The notes: generated by a model not told the origin, from the letters alone. DNA of 64,000 bases from RGIG5057 sp964371585 (GCA_964371585.1 CAYJMD010000002.1:62001-126000), one strand, 5' to 3'; numbered from the stretch's first letter, positions 25,983 to 34,988 are shown. Numbers and translations: made by a program.

Positions 25983-26765
25983 TTATACACTATGTGTCAA
26001 GTGCTTATACAGTATACTTCCTAGTATATTTTTATTGTACTCTTCTAAAGTATCTATATAACTTTTATATTTATTATATATAATATATTCATATGAATAT
26101 ATATCATTTTCAGATGATATAAGTGGTATGATTTTAGCTCTTTTGTTTAATTTATAATAGCTTAAATCTATATCATCAAATATCATATATATATCATATG
26201 TAGATATATCATTATTTTTTATAAAACTTGCAGATGTTCCATACTCATTATTAATTCTCTCTATTTCATTTAAAAATTTTGTGTCAATACTGCTATTATT
26301 ATATAGTATATCAACTTTCTTAAATTTACTCATATATTCAAGAAGAATTTCTGTAGAAATATTATTATTAGTTATACACAAAATCTTCAGCTTAGGATCT
26401 AAATCCTTAATATACTTAAAAGAATTGTACATAATAGTATTATTTTCTTTTGTTAATATCATTTCATGAATTTCTAAACTACTTAAAATAGTTTTTAATA
26501 TATCTTTATTTTTACTAGAAGTTAGCTTTTTAGATAGCACTATTTCATTAATACTTTCCTTATTACAAATATTACTTACTTTATTTAAAACATATTTCAA
26601 ATACTTATAATACATGAACTTAATCATCTTATTATTACTTAAAGTAGCTTTATTTACAATATCTATATTTATATTAAATTTAATATATTTAAAATTTATT
26701 ACATCTATGCTATATTCTTCTATACTATATTTTTTTATCTTATTACTAATATCGATAAGTAACAT
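25983..26765 (-). CDS. Hypothetical protein between cdaA and greA, 260 aa
   Basis: Start taken at the ATG 26763-26765, with AAGGTGA about 8 bases upstream; a GTG four codons earlier has no site. Very rich in Asn, Ile, Lys and Tyr. There is no signal peptide or membrane helix. A central alternation of strands and helices (LKILCITNNNISTEILLEYMSKFKKVDILYNNSS, shown here in pieces: LKILCITNN and VDILYNNSS) suggests a Rossmann-like alpha/beta unit around residues 125-165. No family recognised. It lies in the operon between c-di-AMP synthase and greA. Confidence 0.78.
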   Translation of the reverse strand: MLLIDISNKIKKYSIEEYSIDVINFKYIKFNINIDIVNKATLSNNKMIKFMYYKYLKYVLNKVSNICNKESINEIVLSKKLTSSKNKDILKTILSSLEIHEMILTKENNTIMYNSFKYIKDLDPKLKILCITNNNISTEILLEYMSKFKKVDILYNNSSIDTKFLNEIERINNEYGTSASFIKNNDISTYDIYMIFDDIDLSYYKLNKRAKIIPLISSENDIYSYEYIIYNKYKSYIDTLEEYNKNILGSILYKHLTHSV

Positions 26766-26845
26766 ATTTGAAATCACCTTTTAAATTATATGTACTTATT
26801 TAAAATATATTAGTTTTTATTAAAGTTACTTATTATATTACTAGA

Positions 26846-27727
26846 TTACTTGTTCCTTACTTTTGATCTTTTACTACCTTTAAAAGGACCTATATTATTG
26901 TTACTAGTTATACATAATTTTTGAAGTAATTGATCTTTAAGTTTTTCACCACTTAGCTCTCTTTTAAGTTTACCATTTTCAGCTAGCGATATAATACCTG
27001 TCTCTTCTGATACGACTATAACAAGTGCATCTGAAGCTTCACTTATTCCTACAGCAGCTCTGTGTCTTGTGCCAAGACCTTTAACTGAGTTTGTCTCAGA
27101 AGAAAGTGGAAGTATACATTTAGCTGCAACAATTCTATTTTTTTCAATAACTACTGCTCCGTCATGAAGTGGTGTTCTTGGAAAAAATATATTTTGTAGT
27201 AGCTCTGATGATACTCTTGCATCCAAAGTTACACTTTCTTTAAGGACTTCTGCTATTTTTGTATCTTTTTCTATTACGATTAATGCTCCAACTCTTTTAA
27301 GAGACATTATCTCTGCAGCATTAACAATTTCAGAAATAACCTGTCTTATACTTATATCACTTTCAACATCGAAGACTGTATATATTCTTCTCATCCTACC
27401 TAATTTCTCAAAAGCACTTCTAAGTTCTGGTTGAAATACAACAATAAGTATTAATATACCATATGTCATAAAATTATCAAACAAGAAATTTAAAATAACT
27501 AGATTAAGTAGCTTTGCAAGTGTATATAGTATGAGTAACCATAATATTCCTTTAACAATTTGTTCTGCTCTTGTCTTTTTAATTATTTTATACATATATG
27601 CAAAGGTAAATGTCACAATAGTAATATCTAGAAACAATATAACCACTCTAACAGGATTATTCAGTTCTAAATAATTTGATATCATATATATAAATTCAAC
27701 AAAATTTGTTACGAAAATATCAAACAT
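26846..27727 (-). CDS. cdaA: Diadenylate cyclase CdaA
   Basis: Membrane enzyme making c-di-AMP from two ATP. 293 residues; three N-terminal membrane helices (about 20-100) are followed by the DAC domain with DGA near 188-190 and RHR near 220-222 (GTRHRAAVG), both catalytic motifs intact. c-di-AMP controls potassium and osmolyte transport and cell wall homeostasis in Firmicutes. The usual partners cdaR and glmM are not adjacent: the gene sits between a 32-aa ORF and an unknown gene in an operon with glyS, greA and lysS. TAGGAG precedes the ATG. Confidence 0.96.
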   Translation of the reverse strand: MFDIFVTNFVEFIYMISNYLELNNPVRVVILFLDITIVTFTFAYMYKIIKKTRAEQIVKGILWLLILYTLAKLLNLVILNFLFDNFMTYGILILIVVFQPELRSAFEKLGRMRRIYTVFDVESDISIRQVISEIVNAAEIMSLKRVGALIVIEKDTKIAEVLKESVTLDARVSSELLQNIFFPRTPLHDGAVVIEKNRIVAAKCILPLSSETNSVKGLGTRHRAAVGISEASDALVIVVSEETGIISLAENGKLKRELSGEKLKDQLLQKLCITSNNNIGPFKGSKRSKVRNK

Positions 27728-27747
27728 TTTACCACTCCTATCACATA

Positions 27748-27846
27748 CTAAATAACTGCTGCTATAAGGCCTGCAAACACGCTAAAAGTCATTACAAATA
27801 TAGCTGAATATACTAATACATGTTTTATTACTTTTTTGTTTTTCAT
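27748..27846 (-). CDS. Small ORF of 32 aa, single-TM peptide, between glyS and cdaA
   Basis: ATG at 27844-27846 with AGAGGAAG upstream; stop TAG at 27748-27750. The product starts MKNKKVIKHVLVYSAI and continues with a hydrophobic helix to its end: positive N-terminus and one membrane span. It fills the 135-base space between glyS and cdaA, 20 bases before the cdaA start, and is oriented with the operon. A real coding role is likely from the ribosome site and compact packing but is unproven. Confidence 0.6.
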   Translation of the reverse strand: MKNKKVIKHVLVYSAIFVMTFSVFAGLIAAVI

Positions 27847-27862
27847 ATTACTCTTCCTCTCT

Positions 27863-29245
27863 TTAATAAGCTAATTTTTCTTCAAAATATTTATCAAGAT
27901 CTGATATTTTAATACGAATTTGCTTCATTGTATCTCTATCTCTTATTGTAACTGATTCATCTTCTAAAGTATCAAAATCTACTGTTACACAGTATGGTGT
28001 ACCTATTTCATCTTCTCTTCTGTATCTTTTCCCTATACTACCTGCTTCATCAGAATCACACATATACTTAGTAGTAAGCTTAGAATATATTTCATCTGCT
28101 TTAGGTGATAGTTTCTTAGAAAGAGGTAATACTGCAATCTTATATGGTGCTAGCATCGGATGAAGCTTAAGCACAGTTCTAGTATCTGTATCTGAAATTT
28201 TTTCTTCTACATAACTATTACATAAAAATGCAAGTGTAACTCTATCAGCACCAACAGAAGGTTCTATACAGTAAGGGATATATCTTTCGTTTGTTTCTGG
28301 ATCTAAATATGTTAAATCTTGCTTAGAAACTTCCATATGACTTTTCAAATCAAAATCTGTTCTATCTGCAATTCCCCAAAGCTCTCCCCATCCAAATGGA
28401 AAACGATATTCTATATCTGTAGTTGCATTACTATAGTGTGATAACTCTTCTTTAGAATGTTCTCTAAGTCTAATAGACTCTTCTTTCATACCTAAATTAA
28501 GTAACCAATCTTTACAAAACTCTTCCCAGTACTTAAACCACTTTAGATCTTCACCTGGTTTACAGAAGAATTCAAGTTCCATTTGTTCAAATTCTCTTGT
28601 TCTAAAAGTGAAATTACCTGGAGTAATTTCATTTCTAAAAGATTTACCTATTTGCCCTATACCCATAGGTAATTTTTTTCTAGTTGTTCTTGCAACATTT
28701 TTAAAGTTAACAAAAATACCCTGAGCTGTTTCTGGTCTTAAGAAAATCTCTGATTTTGAATCTTCAGTAACACCTTGAAATGTTTTAAACATTAAGTTGA
28801 ATTTTCTAATATCTGTAAAGTTATGAGCTGAGCACTTAGGACAATTAATATTATTATCATCCATATATGCAATCATTTTTTCATCAGACCATCCATCAAC
28901 AACTTCTTCACATTTGTTTTCAAACATCCACTCTTCTATTAGTTTATCTGCTCTATGTCTTGTTTTACAAGATTTACAATCTATTAGTGGATCTGAAAAA
29001 CCACCAACATGACCTGAAGCAATCCATGTAGTTGGATTCATAAGTATAGCTGCGTCTAATCCCACGTTATATTTTGATTCTTGTATAAATTTTTTAAGCC
29101 AAGCTTTTTTTACATTGTTTTTTAGTTCTACACCAAGTGGACCATAGTCCCATGTATTACTTAGCCCTCCATATATTTCAGAACCTGGATATACAAAACC
29201 ACGAGCTTTACATAAATTTACAATTGTTTCCATTGATTCTAACAT
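27863..29245 (-). CDS. glyS: Glycyl-tRNA synthetase, dimeric (alpha2) type
   Basis: 460 residues, normal for the single-chain bacterial GlyRS of Gram-positives. Motifs: RGFVYPGSEIYGGLSNTWDYGPLG at the N-terminus (in pieces RGFVYPGSEIYGG and WDYGPLG), zinc-type cysteines in DCKSCKTRH and NCPKCSAHN, class II motif 2 FRNEITPGNFTFRTREFEQME region, and PSVGADRVTLAFL (motif 3). The C-terminal anticodon domain has APYKIAVLPL. AAGGAG lies about 10 bases before the ATG. It starts one base past the stop of the preceding membrane protein gene. Confidence 0.97.
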   Translation of the reverse strand: MLESMETIVNLCKARGFVYPGSEIYGGLSNTWDYGPLGVELKNNVKKAWLKKFIQESKYNVGLDAAILMNPTTWIASGHVGGFSDPLIDCKSCKTRHRADKLIEEWMFENKCEEVVDGWSDEKMIAYMDDNNINCPKCSAHNFTDIRKFNLMFKTFQGVTEDSKSEIFLRPETAQGIFVNFKNVARTTRKKLPMGIGQIGKSFRNEITPGNFTFRTREFEQMELEFFCKPGEDLKWFKYWEEFCKDWLLNLGMKEESIRLREHSKEELSHYSNATTDIEYRFPFGWGELWGIADRTDFDLKSHMEVSKQDLTYLDPETNERYIPYCIEPSVGADRVTLAFLCNSYVEEKISDTDTRTVLKLHPMLAPYKIAVLPLSKKLSPKADEIYSKLTTKYMCDSDEAGSIGKRYRREDEIGTPYCVTVDFDTLEDESVTIRDRDTMKQIRIKISDLDKYFEEKLAY

Positions 29246-29246
29246 C

Positions 29247-30068
29247 TTAATTTATCTCCTTTTTTATTTCTATATATAAAATTAATTTTATATCTTTTGA
29301 TATTTCTGCTTGATTAAATACTAAGTATAATGTACCATCTTTAATATAGAAGTTTTCCATTTGTGTATAGTTATAATTATAATTATCTTGACTCATATAA
29401 TTGCCATCTATAATATAATCTTGAATTTCTGTTTTAATTATATTATTGTAGTCAGATCCAAGTAAATCTATAATAATATCTTCTTGATTAATAGTTAATT
29501 TATCTTCTAAATTAATATTATATGTATATATCTTTTCTGTAGCTTTATCTGAAGTATCAGTATCAATAAGTGATTCATTTATAACTATACTTACAATATT
29601 TTCACTACCTATACTATTATTATATATATAATATGACACATTATATTCAAAAGTATTATCAGCATTTTTCATAGTTTCTTTTGCATTATTAAATGCCAGT
29701 AAAAAATTATCATATAACATTTTATTAAATGATATTAATTCCGTATCTCCTACTGTTATTGACGGTAATACAATATTTGCTTTAACCTTTTTATCCTCAT
29801 CATCTGTATAACTTATTTCTTCAGCAGTATATAATAGATTAAAATCTACATTAACATTGGTATCTTCAACATTTTGTAAAGCTTCCATTTCTTCTAAACT
29901 ACGTATAGCTTCTAAATTTGAATAATTTCTACCAAGTACTACTGGTTCCTTTTCATTATGTATTGCGTAAGTAAGAAGTGCAGTTCCAGTTACAAAAAAA
30001 CAAGAAAGTAAAAATATTGGTAATTTATAACTTTTTCTCTTAACCTCTCTAAAGTGCATTGTTTCCAT
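29247..30068 (-). CDS. Single-pass membrane protein with an RsiV/PdaC-like extracytoplasmic domain
   Basis: 273 residues from the ATG at 30066-30068, 5 bases after GGAGG; the ATG four codons earlier is itself part of that site. A short basic cytoplasmic start, one membrane helix (about 17-36, LPIFLLSCFFVTGTALLTYA) and an outer domain. The outer domain's later part (ITINQEDII-like stretch, IKTEIQDYI, then NFYIKDGTLYLVFNQAEIS) resembles the DUF3298/DUF4163 fold of RsiV and PdaC. The resemblance is by eye only. No sigma factor gene is next to it, so an anti-sigma role is not supported. Confidence 0.72.
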   Translation of the reverse strand: METMHFREVKRKSYKLPIFLLSCFFVTGTALLTYAIHNEKEPVVLGRNYSNLEAIRSLEEMEALQNVEDTNVNVDFNLLYTAEEISYTDDEDKKVKANIVLPSITVGDTELISFNKMLYDNFLLAFNNAKETMKNADNTFEYNVSYYIYNNSIGSENIVSIVINESLIDTDTSDKATEKIYTYNINLEDKLTINQEDIIIDLLGSDYNNIIKTEIQDYIIDGNYMSQDNYNYNYTQMENFYIKDGTLYLVFNQAEISKDIKLILYIEIKKEIN

Positions 30069-30086
30069 ACATTCCTCCATTAATAT

Positions 30087-30893
30087 TTACATTTTAATAC
30101 TTTTAACATTAATATCTATAGAAAAGATATTGATTCCTGTAGCTTTATCTATCTCTGCTATAACATCATTTCTAATTTTATTACTAAGAGTTGGAAGATT
30201 ACTTCCAAATTTAACTTCTATATCAATTACTATCTTAATTCCACCACTATATTTATTAGATAATACTTTAAATACTCTATATACTCCATCAATTTTAGTA
30301 ACTGTATGTTCTATAAGTAAATTAATAACTTTTTCTGATATTGTAAAGTTTCCTAAATAACTATATGTTGGTCTTATAATAGTTTTATCATGATTTTCTT
30401 CTTGTTTTTTATATCCACCAAATATTCTTAGCGGATCTAAAAAATAGCCAGAAAATTGTTCTTTTATTTCAAATGTTGGTACAGGCACTACATGTTTACC
30501 TTCATTCATTCTGTAATGTCTAGCAAGATCTATACTTTCTTTAGTAGTTACATCTTCTATATATATACGATTAGATATCTTAGGTAATTTTAAATTTTCA
30601 GCAATCATATTTACCATTTTATCAGATGTCCCAAGAAGTAATATCTTATCAACATTTTCCTTTTTTATTGCCTTAATCATAGTATTTCTTTTATATTCAT
30701 TAAAAAATATAGCAGATTTAACAGAAGCTATTTTAGTATCTTCTGTTTTAGCAGAAGTACCGCAAACTACTTTATTATCTCTTATTAAAATACCATCATC
30801 AATAACATATCTTATATCATACTTACTTGCAACGAAAAGAGCATTGTAGCTCTTTCCCGTTCCAGTTTTACCTATAAATGCATATACTTCCAT
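30087..30893 (-). CDS. P-loop ATPase fused to an Asp23/Gls24-like domain
   Basis: 268 residues. The N-terminus MEVYAFIGKTGTGKSYNA carries Walker A at 8-15; the next 150 residues look like a small P-loop domain (ILLLGTSDKMV). From about 180 on (FTISEKVINLLIEHTV, GVYRVFKVLSNKYSGGIKI, IRNDVIAEIDKATG, INVKSI) the pattern is that of the Asp23/Gls24 alkaline-shock family, normally a stand-alone envelope-stress protein. The fusion suggests nucleotide-controlled assembly near the membrane, an inference. It lies 31 bases after pnp and before the membrane protein and glyS. Confidence 0.75.
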   Translation of the reverse strand: MEVYAFIGKTGTGKSYNALFVASKYDIRYVIDDGILIRDNKVVCGTSAKTEDTKIASVKSAIFFNEYKRNTMIKAIKKENVDKILLLGTSDKMVNMIAENLKLPKISNRIYIEDVTTKESIDLARHYRMNEGKHVVPVPTFEIKEQFSGYFLDPLRIFGGYKKQEENHDKTIIRPTYSYLGNFTISEKVINLLIEHTVTKIDGVYRVFKVLSNKYSGGIKIVIDIEVKFGSNLPTLSNKIRNDVIAEIDKATGINIFSIDINVKSIKM

Positions 30894-30923
30894 GCCTTAA
30901 CCCCTTTTTAATCAAAGTATTAA

Positions 30924-33032
30924 TTAATCTTTTAATATACTTGTAGATATTAAGCTAAATTTACCATTTTCTTTATCTATATCTGTAACTTTAACTTCAA
31001 TTTTATCTCCTAAACTTAGTATATCTTCAACTTTAGCTATTCTTTCTTTAGATATTTTAGAAATATGTAATAAGCCTTCTTTTCCTGGAAGAACTTCAAC
31101 TATTGCTCCACAAGCGATAATTTTAGTTACTTTACCATCATATGTATGACCGATTTCTACTTCTTTAACAATGTTTGATATAATTTCTAAAGCTTTATCA
31201 ACATTTGTAGATAGTTCACCAGCTACAAATACTGTTCCATCTTCTTCAATATCGATTTTAACACCAGTGTCTTCTATAATTTTGTTTATAACTTTTCCAC
31301 CAACGCCAATAACTTCTCTTATTTTATCTGGATTGATTTTAATTGTAGTAATTTTTGGTGCATATGCAGATAAATTTTCTCTTGGAGTTTTAATAGCTTC
31401 AAGCATAACTTCATCTAATATTTTAAGTCTTGCTTTATACGTTTTTTCAAATGCTTCTTCAATAACTTCATATGATAATCCATCAATTTTAATATCAACC
31501 TGTATAGCCGTTATACCTTTATGAGTACCTGCAACTTTAAAGTCCATATCACCAAAGAAATCTTCTATACCTTGTATATCTGTTACCATTGTATAATCAT
31601 CAACATTATTTTCTTTTGTAAATAACCCTGTAGAAATACCAGCTACTGGTGCCTTAATAGGAACACCTGCTGCCATAAGAGCAAGAGTACTTGCACATAT
31701 ACTTCCTTGTGATGTTGAACCATTAGAAGATAGTATTTCAGATACAACTCTTACTGTGTAAGGGAATTCTTCTTTAGAAGGCATTACTACTGCAAGTGCT
31801 TTTTCTGCTAAAGCTCCATGTCCTATTTCTCTACGTCCTGGCCCTCTAGAAGGTCTTGCTTCTCCAACACTATATGGTGGGAAGTTATAATGATGCATAT
31901 ATGTTTTAGATTTTTCTTCATCTAGTCCATCTAATATTTGCTCTTCTGAAATTGTTCCTAAAGTAGCAATAGATAATACTTGAGTTTGCCCTCTGCTAAA
32001 TAATGCACTACCATGAGTTCTTGGAAGGATATCTATTTCAGCACTAAGTGGTCTTATTTCATCTATACCTCTTAAATCTGGACGTTTACCTTCATTTATT
32101 ATCATATCACGTACTGCTTTTTTCTCTACTTTATATATAGATTCATTAATGTCCGATTTGTTTTTAGCATATTCTTCTTCGGAATATTTTTTAGTGTATT
32201 CTTCTTTTATATATTCTTTAACTTCATCAATTGCATTAGCTCTATTTGGTTTAAAAGAAGTTATCACTGCTTCTTTTAATTTTTCATATCCAATTTCATA
32301 TATAAATTCGTATACTTCTTTTGCAATTTCAAAAGGTTTATATGTAGATTTTGGTTTTCCTATTTCATCTTTTATACCTTGTAGGAATGTACAGAAGTTT
32401 TTAATTTCACTATGACCAAGTTTAATAGCTTCCATCATAATATCGTTTGCAACTTCGTTTGCACCAGCTTCAATCATACAAACTTTTTCATATGTTGCAG
32501 CTATAGTTAAATCTAAATCTGATTTTTCTCTTTGTTCTAAATTTGGATTTAAGATAAGTTCATTATCTATAAGTCCTACTTTAATTCCACCAACTACTTT
32601 ATCAAATGGTATATCAGAAATTGCAAGAGCTGCGCATGATGCAAGCATTGCCGGAACTTCTGGTAACACATCTGGCTCTACACATAAAGTTGTAATGTGT
32701 ATTGATGTATCATTTCTATAATCTTTAGGAAAAAGTGGTCTAAGTGGTCTATCTATAACCCTAGAAACAAGTATTGCTTTATCACTAGGTCTTCCTTCTC
32801 TTTTTAAAAAGCTTCCTGGAATTTTACCAGCAGCATATAACTTTTCTTCATAATCAACAGATAATGGTAAAAAGTCTATACCATCTCTTGGTTGTTTTGA
32901 CATTGTAACATTTGCAAGTACAACTGTATCACCATATCTAACAAGACACGATCCATTTGCAAGACATGCCATCTTTCCTGTTTCAATAACTAACTTTCTA
33001 CCAGCAAAAGTTGTTTCAAATTTTTTAAACAT
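30924..33032 (-). CDS. pnp: Polynucleotide phosphorylase
   Basis: 3'-5' phosphorolytic exoribonuclease of the RNA degradosome. 702 residues, standard length and order: RNase PH domain 1 (SRVIDRPLRPLFP), helical linker, RNase PH domain 2 (LPRTHGSALFSRGQTQ, EILSSNGSTSQGSICA, DFFGDMDFKVAGT), KH domain (IGVGGKVINKIIEDTG near 562-578) and S1 domain (GHTYDGKVTKI to the end). AGGA before the ATG, TTGTAA-17-TATAAT upstream. First gene of a run through lysS. rpsO is not next to it. Confidence 0.98.
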   Translation of the reverse strand: MFKKFETTFAGRKLVIETGKMACLANGSCLVRYGDTVVLANVTMSKQPRDGIDFLPLSVDYEEKLYAAGKIPGSFLKREGRPSDKAILVSRVIDRPLRPLFPKDYRNDTSIHITTLCVEPDVLPEVPAMLASCAALAISDIPFDKVVGGIKVGLIDNELILNPNLEQREKSDLDLTIAATYEKVCMIEAGANEVANDIMMEAIKLGHSEIKNFCTFLQGIKDEIGKPKSTYKPFEIAKEVYEFIYEIGYEKLKEAVITSFKPNRANAIDEVKEYIKEEYTKKYSEEEYAKNKSDINESIYKVEKKAVRDMIINEGKRPDLRGIDEIRPLSAEIDILPRTHGSALFSRGQTQVLSIATLGTISEEQILDGLDEEKSKTYMHHYNFPPYSVGEARPSRGPGRREIGHGALAEKALAVVMPSKEEFPYTVRVVSEILSSNGSTSQGSICASTLALMAAGVPIKAPVAGISTGLFTKENNVDDYTMVTDIQGIEDFFGDMDFKVAGTHKGITAIQVDIKIDGLSYEVIEEAFEKTYKARLKILDEVMLEAIKTPRENLSAYAPKITTIKINPDKIREVIGVGGKVINKIIEDTGVKIDIEEDGTVFVAGELSTNVDKALEIISNIVKEVEIGHTYDGKVTKIIACGAIVEVLPGKEGLLHISKISKERIAKVEDILSLGDKIEVKVTDIDKENGKFSLISTSILKD

Positions 33033-33067
33033 AATTTTCCTCCAATTTAATTCTTTTTTACATGTAT

Positions 33068-33096
33068 ATTATATCATTTTTATGTCTTCATTACAA
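33068..33096 (-). promoter_or_regulatory. Sigma-A promoter of the pnp operon
   Basis: Minus strand TTGTAA (33091-33096), 17-base spacer, TATAAT (33068-33073). Confidence 0.65.
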
Positions 33097-33182
33097 CAAA
33101 AGACATAAAAAACTTAGCTGTACCTAAGCATTTTAATTAAGTTTTATTAGCTTATGTAGCAGTCACAGCAAATATATACAAA

Positions 33183-33214
33183 AAAACTGTATTTTATAAC
33201 TAAAAATACAGTTT
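33183..33214 (-). terminator. Terminator after sufB
   Basis: Twelve-base arms AAACTGTATTTT (33183-33194) and AAAATACAGTTT (33203-33214), then TTTT on the minus strand. Confidence 0.8.
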
Positions 33215-33231
33215 AATTAATTATTTATTTT

Positions 33232-34161
33232 TTAACATTTACTTAAGAATCCTTGAATTATTTTTTCTTCAGATTCTTTTTCACTAAGACCTAAAGTCAT
33301 AAGTTTAATAAGTTCTGCACTGGCAATCTTACCTATAGTTGCTTCATGTATTAAATTAGCATCAGCGTCATTAGCCTCAATTTCTGGTACTGCAATAACT
33401 TTAGCATTATCTTTTAGTATAGCGTCACATTCTGTATGTGCAAAACATTTACTATTACCATGTATTTTAGATGCAAAAATTTGTTTAGAATTATCTTTTG
33501 CAACCGCTCTTGAAGTTACTTTAGTACTTGAATTATCTCCATTTAACTCTATATCAAAAATAGTTTTAGCATATTGATCATCATGAGTCATTATTTTTTC
33601 TTTAACTATAAAACTAGCATTTTCTTTAACAATTCCTCTAGTTTCTCTAATTGTAGAATCTACCCCTTCAAGTTGAGAAGTTTCCATTTCAAGCATGCTA
33701 CCTTCTTCTAAATATACCTCTGTAACTGGATTTAATATTTTTTCTCCTGTACCCGTACCTTCACCATAGTGATTTTCTACATATTTAACACTAGCATTTT
33801 TAGCTAAGAAAAATCTATGTATACCGTTATGCTGAGTTTTAGCTTCTCCACAATTATGAATAGAACAACCTGCAACTATTGTAACTTTTGCATTTTCACC
33901 TATATGAAAATCATTATATACCATATCATTTACACCTGCTAAGGTTACAAGTACTGGTATATGAACAATTTCATTATCAGTATTTTCTTTTACATGTATA
34001 TCTATACCGTCAGTATCTTTTTTAGTAGTTATATTTATATTAGGTGTTGTTTTTCTAAATAGACCTTTACCATTTTTTCTAATGTTATATGCACCTTTTT
34101 CAAAATTATCTACCGTTGTTATTTTATTTAATATTGTTTCGTCTAATTTTTCAAATTCCAT
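33232..34161 (-). CDS. sufB: SufB/SufD-family Fe-S scaffold protein of a minimal SUF system
   Basis: 309 residues, shorter than SufB of the full SUF operon (about 465). It has the right-handed beta-helix of the SufBD core (HIPVLVTLAGVNDMVYNDFHIGENAKV region) and the C-terminal conserved part KCFAHTECDAILKD and HEATIGKIASAEL. With SufC alone it matches the two-gene SmsCB-type minimal system that assembles Fe-S clusters in anaerobes. The ATG overlaps the TAA of sufC by one base (TAATG), so translation is coupled. No sufS, sufU or sufD is adjacent. Confidence 0.93.
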   Translation of the reverse strand: MEFEKLDETILNKITTVDNFEKGAYNIRKNGKGLFRKTTPNINITTKKDTDGIDIHVKENTDNEIVHIPVLVTLAGVNDMVYNDFHIGENAKVTIVAGCSIHNCGEAKTQHNGIHRFFLAKNASVKYVENHYGEGTGTGEKILNPVTEVYLEEGSMLEMETSQLEGVDSTIRETRGIVKENASFIVKEKIMTHDDQYAKTIFDIELNGDNSSTKVTSRAVAKDNSKQIFASKIHGNSKCFAHTECDAILKDNAKVIAVPEIEANDADANLIHEATIGKIASAELIKLMTLGLSEKESEEKIIQGFLSKC

Positions 34162-34880
34162 TATATTTGTACCTCACACTGTCCTGTTTTACAACATTTT
34201 TTACTTTCATGTGTAAATACTTTTTCTTTATTTGTACCAACATATGCAAGTTTACCATTTTTAATGAGAATTATTTCATCAGCGATATTTATAATTCTTT
34301 CTTGGTGAGATATTATAATAGTAGTACCTTTAACTTCATTTCTCATATTTTTAAATATATCAATTAGATTGTTAAAACTCCAAATATCAATACCAGCTTC
34401 TGGTTCATCAAAAATTGTAAGTTTAGCTTTTCTAAGTACAACCATTGCAATTTCTATTCTCTTAGCTTCTCCACCTGAAAGTGAAGTATTAAGTTCTCTA
34501 TTTACATATTCTTCAGCGCAAAGTCCAACTTCATATAACGCTTCACATGCTTCTTTTTTAGTAATATTTTTACCTGCAGATATTTTTAACAAATCAAATA
34601 CAGTAAGACCTTTAAATCTTACAGGTTGTTGAAATGCAAAACTAATACCTTTTTTTGCACGTTCATTTATATCTAAATTTGTTATATTCTCTCCATCTAA
34701 AAAAATCTCTCCTGAATCAGGTTTTTCAATCCCCATAATTATTTTAGCAAGAGTAGATTTTCCAGAACCATTCGGACCTGTTATAACTACAAATTTGCCT
34801 AAATCTATTTTTAAACTTATATCTTTTAAGATTTGTTTTTTATCCCTTTTAAAATTTATATTTTTTAATTCTATTAACAT
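34161..34880 (-). CDS. sufC: SufC-type ATPase for Fe-S cluster assembly
   Basis: 239-residue ABC-type ATPase without membrane domain. Walker A GPNGSGKST near 36-44, Q-loop FQQPVRFKGLTVFDLL, signature LSGGEAKR, Walker B LTIFDEPEAGID (the SufC-type Glu-Ala-Gly). It powers cluster building on SufB. The C-terminus ends with three cysteines (KKCCKTGQC), not a standard SufC feature, which might hold metal or be redox-active. GGAGG precedes the ATG. The promoter has a duplicated operator-like repeat. Confidence 0.95.
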   Translation of the reverse strand: MLIELKNINFKRDKKQILKDISLKIDLGKFVVITGPNGSGKSTLAKIIMGIEKPDSGEIFLDGENITNLDINERAKKGISFAFQQPVRFKGLTVFDLLKISAGKNITKKEACEALYEVGLCAEEYVNRELNTSLSGGEAKRIEIAMVVLRKAKLTIFDEPEAGIDIWSFNNLIDIFKNMRNEVKGTTIIISHQERIINIADEIILIKNGKLAYVGTNKEKVFTHESKKCCKTGQCEVQI

Positions 34881-34889
34881 TGCTCCTCC

Positions 34890-34968
34890 ATTTTGTTATA
34901 CAACACTAACATTTTAACATATTAACTCTCCTTTGTCAAGTATTTTGTTATACAACTTTAACATTTTA
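34890..34968 (-). promoter_or_regulatory. Duplicated operator-like repeat around the sufCB promoter
   Basis: Two direct copies of a 27-base element (34890-34916 and 34942-34968) with only 2 mismatches, 52 bases apart (about five helical turns). Each contains a partly palindromic core (minus strand TTGTATAACAA). The first spans the -10 and start region; the second lies just upstream of the -35. The arrangement suggests binding of a dimeric repressor or activator that senses Fe-S status. The protein is unknown. Confidence 0.6.
34911..34939 (-). promoter_or_regulatory. Sigma-A promoter of sufCB
   Basis: Minus strand TTGACA (34934-34939), 17-base spacer, TAAAAT (34911-34916). Confidence 0.75.
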
Positions 34969-34988
34969 TTATATTTTTACCACAAAAT

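Noticed and set aside
29247..30068. Anti-sigma factor RsiV
   Set aside because: Only the outer domain looks related; no sigma factor gene or cytoplasmic anti-sigma motif is present.
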